From NCBI GenBank assembly GCA_022825005.1, contig JAJDYU010000029.1:1-53248 (forward strand): 53,248 bases of DNA, read 5' to 3'. Within the stretch, counting starts at the first letter, position 1. Every line of letters begins with the position of its first letter. This document shows positions 7,451-16,123 of this stretch, one piece after another. The translations under genes were made by a program, and so were the position numbers. The DNA is from Acidimicrobiia bacterium (GTDB lineage: Bacteria > Actinomycetota > Acidimicrobiia > Acidimicrobiales > Bin134). Below the pieces are notes generated by a model. That model made no database searches. It saw only the letters and a list, made by a program, of their open reading frames with translations, and was not told the DNA's origin.

Positions 7451-9307
7451 CTAGCCCGAGTCCATCCGGGCCTCGAGATCGAGGGCCCGGGGGCTCACCG
7501 ACAAGTCGAAGTCGGTGCTGCCCAGCATCCCGGGGTTCCACACCTCCCGGTCCACCATCCACTGGGCCCAGCCCGAGAACCAGCCGTCGTGGTACGACTC
7601 GAACTGGGGCGCCCACCAATCGCGAAGCGGCATGCGGGTGGTCTGGTGGCCGGCCAGCTCAGGGGCGTTGCCCAAGATGTTGGTCGCCGGGAGGTGGAGC
7701 ACGAAGTCGGCGGTCAAGTGCTCTGCCGAATCGGAGTTCGTCCATTTGACAGAGGGCTCGTAGTCCCGGAGATACCACAGGTTGGGCACCGAGATGGCGG
7801 TGTCCACCGCTACCGATACCGGCCCCTCGCCGATCGACTTGGAATACTCGCTGAGCGCCTCGATCCGCTCAATGGTGTCGATGTATTCGTGGGTGGTGTG
7901 GACCTGGGTCAACAGCTCCCGGGGGTCGCGCTGGTTGTCGTAGTTGACCCGCCAGGAGAAGAACAGCGTGGTGGCCAAGAGACCGGCCAGCACCACCCAC
8001 ACCGCGGGCATCCACACCCTGTTGCGGGCCTGCCACAGCACCTGCACCCCGTATCCGGCCAAAAAGGCCATCGGCACCAGGATGTGCAGCGCCAGCCACG
8101 GGAACCGCTCGCTGGCCCACGAGTACGAGAACCAGCTGGCCACTGCGGTCCACACCATGAACTTTCCGACGAAGGTGGGATTGCGGAACACGTGAATGGT
8201 GCCGACCACGGCCAGGATGCACACCAGGTACTCGTAGAGCCCGATGGTGTACAGGTAGTAGTGCCACGGCTCGCTGCCCCGGTTGGTGTCCTGCTCGCCC
8301 CGCCAGTAAGTGATTCCCTCGGTGAAGCCGTCAATAAAGCCCTCTGAGTTGGTGAAGAACACCGTGAACCACAGGGCGAAGAAGAACAGGAACACCGCGG
8401 CGGCCAGCGCCCACCCCCATCCCGGCACCTGCCGAGCGGCCCGCACCACCGGAAGGTCCCAAATCTGCGCCGGGCTGGCCAGCATGAGGACGACCATCGC
8501 CATGAGAACGCCGTATACCCCCAGGGTGACGAAGACCTCGGCGTCGTAGTAGGCGCTGACCCCGAAGGCGATGCCCATGGGAACCAGCCCGGCCGGCAGC
8601 ATCCACGACCACTCCGCGGCCCCTCCGGGGTCGGCCTCGGGATCGGCCGGGTAGGCCTGTCGGGTTGCCTGTTCGCCCAGCAGGGCCAACAGGAATCCCC
8701 CGAATATGAACACCACGATGAACGTGGTCTCTTTGACCGCGAAGCCGGCAGCCAACAAGAGGGCAAACACCGCGGGCAAAAGCAGCCGGGGGCGGTCCAA
8801 GAACCGCACCGCCACCACCATCATGGCCAGGGTGATGAACGCGGTCAGCGAGTCTTCCCGGCCCAGCCGGGTGATGTACAAGGCGATGGGGCTGAACGCC
8901 AGCACGGCCGAGGCGCACAGGGTTGCCACCGGGCCTAACGAGCGGCGCAGGAACCACGGCAGCACGATCATTCCGACCCCGGCCAAAACGGCCACCATGC
9001 GGGCGGTGGTGTGCGACTCCCCGAACACCCAAAAGAACCCCGCAGTCAGATAGAACCGCAGCGGCCCGTGGTACACCGGGTCGTACCCCTCGAAGGTGCC
9101 CTCCAAAAACTGCCAGGAGTACCAGGCGTCGATGCTCTCGTCGTGGTGGAAGGGGCGCTCGGCCAACTCCACCAGCCGCAGCACCAAACCGGCCACCGCC
9201 ATCGCCCCCACGGCTACGGCCAGCGCTGTCTCCGGGCGGCGTCGCCAGAACTCCAACGGGCTCCAGCCCCCCAGGGGAACTTCTTGCTCGTGGGTCATGG
9301 CTCGCAT
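7451..9307 (-). CDS. Agl23-like polytopic membrane protein (TIGR03663 family)
   Basis: 618 residues with many membrane spans. The signature RPFHHDESIDAWYSWQFLEG followed by YHGPLRFYLTAGFFWVFG matches the TIGR03663 (flippase activity-associated Agl23) group, distant relatives of dolichyl-phosphate-sugar protein glycosyltransferases (GT-C fold); the acidic HDES motif in the first outer loop is where these enzymes hold the catalytic Asp. Agl23 proteins are best known from archaeal N-glycosylation. The start lies three bases after the stop of the preceding GT-C-like gene, so the two are translationally coupled. A glycan-transfer role at the envelope is inferred. Confidence 0.8.
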   Translation of the reverse strand: MRAMTHEQEVPLGGWSPLEFWRRRPETALAVAVGAMAVAGLVLRLVELAERPFHHDESIDAWYSWQFLEGTFEGYDPVYHGPLRFYLTAGFFWVFGESHTTARMVAVLAGVGMIVLPWFLRRSLGPVATLCASAVLAFSPIALYITRLGREDSLTAFITLAMMVVAVRFLDRPRLLLPAVFALLLAAGFAVKETTFIVVFIFGGFLLALLGEQATRQAYPADPEADPGGAAEWSWMLPAGLVPMGIAFGVSAYYDAEVFVTLGVYGVLMAMVVLMLASPAQIWDLPVVRAARQVPGWGWALAAAVFLFFFALWFTVFFTNSEGFIDGFTEGITYWRGEQDTNRGSEPWHYYLYTIGLYEYLVCILAVVGTIHVFRNPTFVGKFMVWTAVASWFSYSWASERFPWLALHILVPMAFLAGYGVQVLWQARNRVWMPAVWVVLAGLLATTLFFSWRVNYDNQRDPRELLTQVHTTHEYIDTIERIEALSEYSKSIGEGPVSVAVDTAISVPNLWYLRDYEPSVKWTNSDSAEHLTADFVLHLPATNILGNAPELAGHQTTRMPLRDWWAPQFESYHDGWFSGWAQWMVDREVWNPGMLGSTDFDLSVSPRALDLEARMDSG

Positions 9308-9310
9308 GGC

Positions 9311-11233
9311 TCAGTTCACTTCGTAGACGGTATATGTGCCCTGAGCAAAGGCCGGGGTGCCCCGGGCCGCCCAGAACTGCTCGCTGACCCCCACTCGGCG
9401 CTCTATCGGCCCGACCACCACATAGTCCACCCCGAAAGCATCCAACAGCTCCTCGGTCCCCTCTAAACCGCCCAGCATGGTGCGGGCCTGTTGTTGACGG
9501 CTGTGCCAGTCGGTGACCCCGAGGTCGTTGATCCAACCGGCGAACCCCACCACCGTCTGGCGACCGCTGAGCGCCGGCACCGGGTGGGTGTGCTCGAATC
9601 CGATCAAAAACACACTGTCGGGCGGGGTGTTGTCCCTGGCCCACTCCCCGGCGGCCATCCCGTCGCCCGAGGCGATGGGAACAGGCCACACGTTCACCTC
9701 TGGGTCCACCGCCTTCCAGATGTCCAGCGCTCCCGCGAAGGTGAGGGCGAAGAACAGCGCCACCGCCCCCACGATCCCGAGCCAGCCAATCGAGGCCAGC
9801 CTCACCAGCACCGCGGCCACCAACAGCGACCCCAGCAGGATCACCGGCACAAACCAGTGGGTGTTGTTCCAGGGATGCGACGGGGCCACCCGCACGAAGT
9901 TGGGCACGATAAACCACAGCCACACCGGGATCGACCCCCACAGCAGAACAGGGGGCAGGGTGCCCCTCCAGAGTTGGGCCGCCAGCATCAACGCCAGGAA
10001 CACCCCGGCGTTTCGCCACCAGAACGTGAGCAGGCCGTCTTGCTCGGGCGAATAGGCGGGGGCCTGCATCCAGGGTCCGTTCACCCAGATCTCGTACACG
10101 ATCTCGGTGTTGAGCGGCTCGATCCAGATTGCGGCGGGCACAGAGAACGCCAGCGCGGGCAAGGCGAACAGCAGCCATTGCCAGCGGCGGTCCAGCACCG
10201 CCCAGATCAGACCCAGGCCCAGCGCCACCCCGAAGGAGTAAACGTGGAACAGCGGCATCAGCCCCACCATCACCCCGGCGGCGGCGAACAGCCGGCGCGA
10301 TCCCAATTTGTGGGCCTCGCGCATGAGCATCACAACGATCAACAGAAGGGAGAACCCGGCCAGGGTCGGGCGCTGGGGGAAGAGGTTCCCGGTGACCGCA
10401 TTCTCCATCAAGATGTTGCCGGCGTGGTGGCGGGTGTAGTCGGTGGGCAGGTCCCAGATGATGCTCCAGCCGCCCTCGGCCCGGTCGTGGAAGAAGCGGA
10501 GCCAGCCCAGCCCGCCGAACAGGGTGAACACCAGCACGGCACCCACCCCCACGGCTCGGCTGGCAAATAGCCTCACCCCCACCAGATACAGCACTGGCAC
10601 GAAGGCGAAGGCCAGATAGCCCGACGACACCTCCAGCCCGCCGAAGGCGCTCAGCCCGGCCCGGTCGAGCATGGCGGCGAAGAAGTCGATTCCGAAGTGG
10701 TAGGGCAGCCTGTCTACCCCGAATGCGGTGGGCAGCTCGGGGGGGAAGTTCTCAGCGTGGGCGAACGAGGAGGCGTAGGTGAGGTGGGCCTGCCAGTCGG
10801 TCCACGACGACAGGTGCCCGGCCAGCACGCCTCCCGATCCGTCGGGCAGATAGGCCCGGTTCAATATCCACACGGTGAGCGTCCAGGCTGGGGCGGTGAG
10901 TATCAGCAGGGGGGCCGGGTTGTCGGGGCGGGAGATGGGCCGCATTAGGCGGCGCCGGAAATCCCGGCAATCGGCGCCGATCTGGCCGATGCCGGTACGC
11001 CAGCCCACCGCGGAGAGCGCGGTGGCCGCCAAGGCCGCCCCGGCCACCACCGGCCCGCTCAACGCGCCGACAGCCCAGCCCGCGGCATAGCCCACCAGGG
11101 TGACCGCCATGAACCCGACCACCGCGCCATAGGCCACCCGCTCCTCGATGCGGAGCTTCAGCCCGGTGAGATAGGTAAACCCGATGCCCACCAGCACGCA
11201 GTCGGCAAGGAGCAGAACCGCCCACAACTTCAT
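9311..11233 (-). CDS. Polytopic membrane protein, probable GT-C-type glycosyltransferase
   Basis: 640 residues with about a dozen predicted membrane helices and a soluble C-terminal tail (from about residue 520). A first-loop acidic motif, SSWTDWQAHL, and a membrane-proximal HYFG-like LPYHFGIDFF recall GT-C enzymes. The tail contains DNTPPDSVFLIG and GWINDLGVTDWHSR followed by ELLDAFGVDYVVVGPIER, a pattern common in uncharacterised bacterial GT-C-like membrane proteins. It sits between the Rpf-like and Agl23-like genes in one operon (12 and 3 base gaps), suggesting a shared envelope-glycan role. No specific family name is certain. Confidence 0.7.
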   Translation of the reverse strand: MKLWAVLLLADCVLVGIGFTYLTGLKLRIEERVAYGAVVGFMAVTLVGYAAGWAVGALSGPVVAGAALAATALSAVGWRTGIGQIGADCRDFRRRLMRPISRPDNPAPLLILTAPAWTLTVWILNRAYLPDGSGGVLAGHLSSWTDWQAHLTYASSFAHAENFPPELPTAFGVDRLPYHFGIDFFAAMLDRAGLSAFGGLEVSSGYLAFAFVPVLYLVGVRLFASRAVGVGAVLVFTLFGGLGWLRFFHDRAEGGWSIIWDLPTDYTRHHAGNILMENAVTGNLFPQRPTLAGFSLLLIVVMLMREAHKLGSRRLFAAAGVMVGLMPLFHVYSFGVALGLGLIWAVLDRRWQWLLFALPALAFSVPAAIWIEPLNTEIVYEIWVNGPWMQAPAYSPEQDGLLTFWWRNAGVFLALMLAAQLWRGTLPPVLLWGSIPVWLWFIVPNFVRVAPSHPWNNTHWFVPVILLGSLLVAAVLVRLASIGWLGIVGAVALFFALTFAGALDIWKAVDPEVNVWPVPIASGDGMAAGEWARDNTPPDSVFLIGFEHTHPVPALSGRQTVVGFAGWINDLGVTDWHSRQQQARTMLGGLEGTEELLDAFGVDYVVVGPIERRVGVSEQFWAARGTPAFAQGTYTVYEVN

Positions 11234-11245
11234 CGGCTCACACCA

Positions 11246-12145
11246 CTAGTTGGCGGGCAACCACCGACCGCAGAAGTCCCGGGGCCAGGGTTGGTCCCCC
11301 CTCCGGGCGTAGAGCAGGCGGGCGCGGGCGTCCTGTTCCTCGGGCGGGGCGTGGGCCGGGTTTCCGGTGCCGCCCACCGTTCTCCAAGTCCGGGGCTCAA
11401 ACTGGTAGGCCCCGTAGAACAGGCCGTTGGAGCTTTCGGCGGTGTAGTTGTTGGTGGACTCGCAGAATCGCAGGTTGTACCAGTGCTGCTCGGTGGGCTC
11501 GATGAACCCGTTCTGCACCCGCTCCCGTTCGGCCATGTCGTTGATCTCCGCTATGTACACCACCCATTCAGCCGCCTCTATCGCCAGCACGGTGTCCCTC
11601 AGGCGGCTGTTCAGATAGGGAACAGCCTCGTCTAGGCGCTTGATCCGGGCCACGGTTCGCTCCCGCTCCCCCGGCACGTTCTCCGTTGCTGCCAGGGCCT
11701 CCTCCAGAACTTCCGACACCTCCGACAACAGGGCATCTCTCCAGATCGCGTCGGTGGCCTCGGTCACGCCCAGGATGAAGACCAGATCTTCGAGATAGCC
11801 GCCCGCCATGTACTCCTGCACCACGAGCCTCTCAGCCTCGTCGAGCAGCAGTTGCTTGCCGGTGTCGGTGTCGTTCAGCTGATCCAGCCGTCCCAGCTGG
11901 TGGTGCAGTTCGTCCACTGTGCGGTCGAGGGCCCTTTGCAGGCTGTCGCGGGCGGCAACGGCCACCTCCAAATCCTGTTTCGCCCGGTCGAGATCGCGCC
12001 ACGGGGGCACGGCCGCCTCAACCGCCACCGGCTCTACCTCGTCGGCCTCGTCGGCCTGGCCGAAGGCGACTCCCCCGGCGGCCGCCACCGTTGCAGCCAC
12101 CGCAACGAATAGAACCGCCAAGCGACTGCGCTCTTGAGCCCGCAA
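11246..12145 (-). CDS. Rpf-like secreted muralytic protein (transglycosylase-like domain)
   Basis: 299 residues. Residues 1-30 form a signal peptide (SRLAVLFVAVAATVAAAGG). Residues about 50-215 are largely alpha-helical coiled coil. The C-terminus is an Rpf/transglycosylase-like domain: WYNLRFCESTNNY (putative catalytic E229), GLFYGAYQFEPRTWRTVGG, and the ending GDQPWPRDFCGRW. Such proteins cleave peptidoglycan and can promote growth from dormancy. The start is a TTG with GGGGAGAG upstream. First gene of the operon with the two GT-C-like membrane proteins. Confidence 0.87.
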   Translation of the reverse strand: MRAQERSRLAVLFVAVAATVAAAGGVAFGQADEADEVEPVAVEAAVPPWRDLDRAKQDLEVAVAARDSLQRALDRTVDELHHQLGRLDQLNDTDTGKQLLLDEAERLVVQEYMAGGYLEDLVFILGVTEATDAIWRDALLSEVSEVLEEALAATENVPGERERTVARIKRLDEAVPYLNSRLRDTVLAIEAAEWVVYIAEINDMAERERVQNGFIEPTEQHWYNLRFCESTNNYTAESSNGLFYGAYQFEPRTWRTVGGTGNPAHAPPEEQDARARLLYARRGDQPWPRDFCGRWLPAN

Positions 12146-12239
12146 ACTCTCTCCCCAGTTCGGCTACCCTCGAAACGGGTTTACCGCAACGCCTTTCAGG
12201 GCAGCAAGACCCCTACCGGCTGTCACAAATCTACCGACT

Positions 12240-13220
12240 ATGCCCACTATCCCTTCAACTGACCCCGCCCGACTCCCAGCGGGACATGAGGCTGACGCGA
12301 TCCTGATCGTGTCGTTCGGCGGGCCGGAGGGCCCCGACGAGGTGATGCCGTTTTTGCGCAACGTGACCGCCGGACGGGCCATCGGCGACGAGCGCTTGGC
12401 CCAGGTGGCCGAGCACTATCACCTATTCGGAGGGGTCAGCCCCATCAACCAGTGCAACCGAGACCTGGTGTCCGCCCTCGCCTCCGAATTGGATTCCCGG
12501 GGGGCGAACCTGCCGGTGTACTGGGGCAACCGGAACTGGCGGCCGATGCTGGCCGACACCGTGGCCCAGATGCGCGACGACGGGGTCTCCCAAGCGATCG
12601 GGTTCGCCACCTCGGCCTTCGGCTCTTACTCCGGCTGCCGCCAGTACGCCGAGGACATCGAGCGGGCCCGGGCGGCGGTCGGCCCCGACGCACCGGCGAT
12701 CCACAAGGTGCCCCCGTTCTGGGATCAGGAGGGCTTCTTGTCGGCCATGGCCGAAAACCTGGCCACCGCCCGACAAGTTGAGCCCGGCGCCCCGGTGGTG
12801 TTCACCGCCCACAGCATCCCCGAGTCGATGGCGGCCACCGCTCCCTATGTGGCCCAGCTTCACGAGGCCTGCCGCCGGGTGGCGGAGCGCACCGCAACGG
12901 GCCAGTGGTCGCTGGCCTACCAGAGCCGCAGCGGCCCGCCCCAGGTGCCGTGGCTAAAGCCCGATATCGGCGACGAGCTCGACCGCCTGGCTCTAAGGGG
13001 AGTCGACGCGGTGATCGTTGCGCCAATCGGCTTCGTGGCCGACCACATGGAGGTGGTCTACGACCTCGACACCGAGGCCCGCCAGCGGGCCGACATGCTG
13101 GGGCTTCGGTTCACCCGAGTTCCCACCGTCGGCACCCATCCTGCGTTCGTCACAATGATCGCCGACCTGGTGCTGGGCCCCCCGCCAGCACCCTGTCCGA
13201 CCGACTGCTGCCTGCGCTAA
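12240..13220 (+). CDS. hemH: Ferrochelatase (coproporphyrin type)
   Basis: 326 residues. Iron-binding catalytic residues are seen as H191 in FTAHSIPESM and E271 in DHMEVVYDLD. HYHLFGGVSPIN and TSAFGSYSGCRQY are family blocks. C133 plus a C-terminal cluster C319, C323, C324 (CPTDCC) resemble the cysteines that hold a 2Fe-2S cluster in actinobacterial ferrochelatases. Actinobacteria insert iron into coproporphyrin III in the late haem pathway, so CpfC is an alternative name. Divergent from the Rpf-like gene, 94 bases apart; no clear ribosome-binding site. No other haem gene is nearby. Confidence 0.93.
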   Translation: MPTIPSTDPARLPAGHEADAILIVSFGGPEGPDEVMPFLRNVTAGRAIGDERLAQVAEHYHLFGGVSPINQCNRDLVSALASELDSRGANLPVYWGNRNWRPMLADTVAQMRDDGVSQAIGFATSAFGSYSGCRQYAEDIERARAAVGPDAPAIHKVPPFWDQEGFLSAMAENLATARQVEPGAPVVFTAHSIPESMAATAPYVAQLHEACRRVAERTATGQWSLAYQSRSGPPQVPWLKPDIGDELDRLALRGVDAVIVAPIGFVADHMEVVYDLDTEARQRADMLGLRFTRVPTVGTHPAFVTMIADLVLGPPPAPCPTDCCLR

Positions 13221-13224
13221 CCGG

Positions 13225-13282
13225 CGCTATTCGCGGGAGCCGACGTCTCGCCGGATGAGACCCCGCTATTCGCGGGAACCGA
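13225..13282. repeat. Imperfect 19-base direct repeat at the convergent hemH/AIM24 ends
   Basis: CGCTATTCGCGGGAGCCGA (13225-13243) recurs with one change at 13264-13282. The second copy carries the stop and last codons of the AIM24 gene, so the first looks like a duplicated 3' end. A hairpin, GTCTC-7 bases-GAGAC (13245-13261), lies between and could serve as a weak terminator. Confidence 0.5.
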
Positions 13283-13949
13283 TTTCGGTGTTGATCCAGG
13301 CGATCAGCTGGGCCTGGTTGCGGGTCTGGGTCAAGATGTCGCCGGGGCCGGTGAAGTGGAACACGAATCCCTCGCCCGACTTCATCGACTGGATCGAGCG
13401 GCCCTCCACCGCCCGGCGCAGCTCGTAGCTCACCGTGTCGGGGAAGGCCAGCATGTGGCTGGTGTCCACCACCACCGTCTCGCCGGCGGCCAGCGAGATC
13501 ACGTCGATGGCCCCGTAAGAGGCCACCACCACGTTGCCGACGCCCTCGGCGTGGGCCATGAATCCGCCCTCGCCGCCGACCAGAGACTTGAAGCCGCCCC
13601 ACTTGGTGTCCATCACCACCGAGGCGTCGGAGGCCAGCCAGTTCCCCCGCTCGATGATCCAGGCCTGCGAGCCGTCCAGCTCGATCACCCGGAGGTCGCC
13701 GGGCAGCTTGGCGGCCACATCCACCCAGCCGCCTTCTGCCGGAGCGGTGTAGGTGGACACGAACAGCGACTCGCCGCCCAAAACGCTGCGCTTCAGCCCC
13801 TTGAGCACGCCGCCTTCCATCTTGGCCTCGAGCGACATTCCCGAGGAGTGGGCCGACATTGCACCGGCCTCCACTTTGACCTGTTCGCCCCCGCCGAGGG
13901 TGCACCGGGCAACCGCAAAACTGGGGGCATGACGGATATCTACCTGCAT
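13266..13949 (-). CDS. AIM24 / TIGR00266 family protein
   Basis: 227 residues from the ATG at 13949 (MQVDIRHAPSFAVARCTL). The repeated beta-rich pattern with VKVEAGAMSAHSSGM, GLKRSVLGGESLFVSTY and GEGFVFHFTGPGDILTQTRN matches the AIM24 family, a beta-helix-like fold found in bacteria and fungal mitochondria, with no settled bacterial function. The frame extends upstream to 14165 but would overlap the ligase gene; TAGGCT at 13957-13962 lies exactly seven bases before 13949, fixing this start as probably leaderless. Convergent with hemH. Confidence 0.88.
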   Translation of the reverse strand: MQVDIRHAPSFAVARCTLGGGEQVKVEAGAMSAHSSGMSLEAKMEGGVLKGLKRSVLGGESLFVSTYTAPAEGGWVDVAAKLPGDLRVIELDGSQAWIIERGNWLASDASVVMDTKWGGFKSLVGGEGGFMAHAEGVGNVVVASYGAIDVISLAAGETVVVDTSHMLAFPDTVSYELRRAVEGRSIQSMKSGEGFVFHFTGPGDILTQTRNQAQLIAWINTEIGSRE

Positions 13950-13956
13950 GATGGGC

Positions 13957-13962
13957 AGCCTA
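13957..13962 (-). promoter_or_regulatory. -10 box TAGGCT for the AIM24 gene
   Basis: TAGGCT seven bases before the ATG at 13949, the same box and spacing as at nfuA. Confidence 0.5.
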
Positions 13963-14011
13963 CCCAGCACCGCCCGTGAATTGGTGGCGGCCTTAGCCGG
14001 GATCTGGAGCG

Positions 14012-15580
14012 CTACCCGATGCTCTTGTCCTGGCCTTCCCAGTAAGGCTCCCGCAGCTCCCGCTTGAGCACCTTCATGGCCCCTGACAGGGGCAGCGGCT
14101 CTGCTCGGAACTCCACCGACTTGGGCACCTTGTAGCCGGCGATGGTCTGGCGGGCGTGCTCGCACACCTCGTCTTCGGTGAGCTCATGGCCCGGTGTGGG
14201 CACCACCACGGCGTGTACGGCCTCGCCCCATGTGGGATCGGGTATGCCGATCACCGCCACCTGGGCCACGCCGGGATGGGTGGAGATGGCGCTCTCCACC
14301 TCCGAGGAGTACACGTTCTCGCCGCCCGAAACGATCATGTCCTTAACCCGGTCCACCAGGAACAGGTAGCCCTCCTCGTCGAGGTATCCGGCGTCGCCGG
14401 TGTGGTACCAGCCGTCTTGGAACGCCTCGGCGGTGGCCTCGGGCTTGTTCCAGTACTCCCGCATGTAGTTGCCGCCCCGGGCGCACACTTCGCCGATCTC
14501 CCCGGCGGGCAGCTTGTTTCCGCTTTCGTCTTGGATGCACAGGTTCACCCCGAACACCGGCTGGCCCACCGACCGCAGCCGGGGATTGCCGGCCACGTGG
14601 TCTTCGGACTGCAAAAGAGTAAGCACCGAGGAGCACTCGGTCATCCCGTAGCCCTGGAGCAGGTTCACGTCGGGCACGTGCTCCAGCAGATGGTTCAGAA
14701 TGGCCTCGGGCATGGGCGAGGCGCCATAGATAAGGTCGCGCAGCGAGGCCAGCCGCTCGGGCTTGTACTCCGGGTGCTGGATGCACAGGCCGATCATGGT
14801 GGGCACCATCACCGTCTGGGTGATGCCCTCGGCCTCGAACAGGTTCATCACGCCGCCCGGATCGAAGGCGGGAATGGTCACCATCTTGGAGCCGGTGGCG
14901 GGAATGGCCAGCAGGCTGGCCATTGATGCGGCGTGAAACAGCGGGGTCTGGCTCAAGAACACCTCGTCGTCAGCCATGCCGCCCAGCCCGATGACCACGT
15001 GGTACACGTTCAGCATCTCGGCCCGCTGCTGCAACAGCACTCCCTTGGGCAGACCGGTGGTGCCGCCGGTGTACATGAGCACCACCGGGTCTTCCTCCTC
15101 GGGCTCGGGCGGGGTGGAGGTGTCGCCGGCGGCCACCAAATCCTCGTAGGCCACGTCATGGGGCACGTCGCCGGGGCCGATGAGCACCACCGTTCGTATG
15201 GGGCTGTCGCCCGCGGCCTCCATGGCCTTCACAAACGCCTCTGCGAAGAAGCCGTCGACAAAGGCCACCTCGGTGCCCGAGTCACGCACGATGTAGTCCA
15301 GCTCCGGCCCGGCCAGCCGCAGGTTGAGCGGGTTGACCACCCCGCCGCCCAGATAGCAGGCGTGGTACAGCTCCAGGTACGACGCGCTGTTGAGGGCCAT
15401 GATGGCCACCCGGTCGCCCTTGCCCACGCCCAGCTCGGTTCCCATGGCGTTGGCCAGCCGGGTGACCCGTTCGGCGTGGGTGGCGAAATCTGCCCGGTAG
15501 GCCCCGTCGACGATCGCCTCTTTGTTGGCGTACCTCTCCACTGCCGGGTAGAACAGCCGGTGATAGATCAGCTCTTTCAT
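14012..15580 (-). CDS. Acyl-CoA synthetase (AMP-dependent ligase)
   Basis: 522 residues. Adenylate-forming motifs in order: VVLMYTGGTTGLPKGV (phosphate loop), YGMTECSSVL, WYHTGDAGYLDEEGYLFLVDRVKDM cut as GYLFLVDRVKDMIVSGGE (hinge), and the C-terminal Lys region VPKSVEFRAEPLPLSGAMKV. The enzyme activates a carboxylic acid with ATP and joins it to CoA; medium/long-chain fatty acids or steroid acids are plausible here. The ATG at 15580 starts the family homology, with TACGGT seven bases upstream (leaderless). An upstream in-frame extension to 15754 overlaps the divergent gene and is rejected. Confidence 0.93.
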   Translation of the reverse strand: MKELIYHRLFYPAVERYANKEAIVDGAYRADFATHAERVTRLANAMGTELGVGKGDRVAIMALNSASYLELYHACYLGGGVVNPLNLRLAGPELDYIVRDSGTEVAFVDGFFAEAFVKAMEAAGDSPIRTVVLIGPGDVPHDVAYEDLVAAGDTSTPPEPEEEDPVVLMYTGGTTGLPKGVLLQQRAEMLNVYHVVIGLGGMADDEVFLSQTPLFHAASMASLLAIPATGSKMVTIPAFDPGGVMNLFEAEGITQTVMVPTMIGLCIQHPEYKPERLASLRDLIYGASPMPEAILNHLLEHVPDVNLLQGYGMTECSSVLTLLQSEDHVAGNPRLRSVGQPVFGVNLCIQDESGNKLPAGEIGEVCARGGNYMREYWNKPEATAEAFQDGWYHTGDAGYLDEEGYLFLVDRVKDMIVSGGENVYSSEVESAISTHPGVAQVAVIGIPDPTWGEAVHAVVVPTPGHELTEDEVCEHARQTIAGYKVPKSVEFRAEPLPLSGAMKVLKRELREPYWEGQDKSIG

Positions 15581-15587
15581 GGGCGCA

Positions 15588-15593
15588 ACCGTA
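15588..15593 (-). promoter_or_regulatory. -10 box TACGGT for the acyl-CoA synthetase gene
   Basis: TACGGT seven bases before the ATG at 15580; no ribosome-binding site. Confidence 0.45.
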
Positions 15594-15634
15594 GCGCGAC
15601 GCCGGATGGGCCGGAGCGGGTCGAAGGAGGCGAG

Positions 15635-16123
15635 ATGGACGTCGAAACCACAGTGCGATGGCTGAAGGATCGGGAGTTGATCAAGGAGGTCCCCCAGCGG
15701 TATGCCCGGGGAATCGACCGCATCGACTTCGACCTGGTGCGGTCTGCATTCCACCCCGACTGCCAGATCTCCGGGACGGTGATCTCCGGAGATCTAGACC
15801 CCTATCTCGACTGGACCGAAAAGGAGCTGCACAAGTTCGAGTCCACGCTGCACTTCATGGGCAACCAGTACATCGACCTTGAAGAGGGCGCCGATGAGGG
15901 CCACATCGAGACCTGGGCAGTGGCCTACCACATGCGCCCGGAAGACTCAGACGTAGGCGACCTCATATTGGGCCTGCACTACTGCGACGACGTGGCCCGC
16001 TTCGACGACGGCTGGCTCATCACCGCCCGCACCGCCCGCCCCCAATGGGCCCGCGGCGCCTTCCCCAAACCCCCTGAAGAGCTGAAAAGCACCTGGCACG
16101 ACGTGGACATCCGCCATGTCTGA
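15635..16123 (+). CDS. SnoaL-like (NTF2-fold) domain protein
   Basis: 162 residues. KEVPQRYARGIDRIDFDLVRSAFHPDC is the first helix pair of SnoaL_4-type NTF2-fold proteins (quoted region spans residues about 18-45); the later LILGLHYCDDVARFDDGWLI is the beta-sheet core. The fold serves hydratases, isomerases and dehydratases of small polycyclic or aromatic substrates. A strong AAGGAGG lies five bases before the ATG at 15635. It overlaps the following SDR gene by eight bases, so the two are coupled and probably act on the same compound. Confidence 0.85.
   Translation: MDVETTVRWLKDRELIKEVPQRYARGIDRIDFDLVRSAFHPDCQISGTVISGDLDPYLDWTEKELHKFESTLHFMGNQYIDLEEGADEGHIETWAVAYHMRPEDSDVGDLILGLHYCDDVARFDDGWLITARTARPQWARGAFPKPPEELKSTWHDVDIRHV

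Noticed and set aside
8331..10178. Minus-strand open frame of 615 codons, Arg/Gly-rich
   Set aside because: It is out of frame with two well-supported membrane-protein genes on the same strand and spans their junction.
14933..15634. Upstream extension of the SnoaL-like gene to 14933
   Set aside because: It is antisense to the acyl-CoA synthetase, and the strong AAGGAGG fixes the start at 15635.
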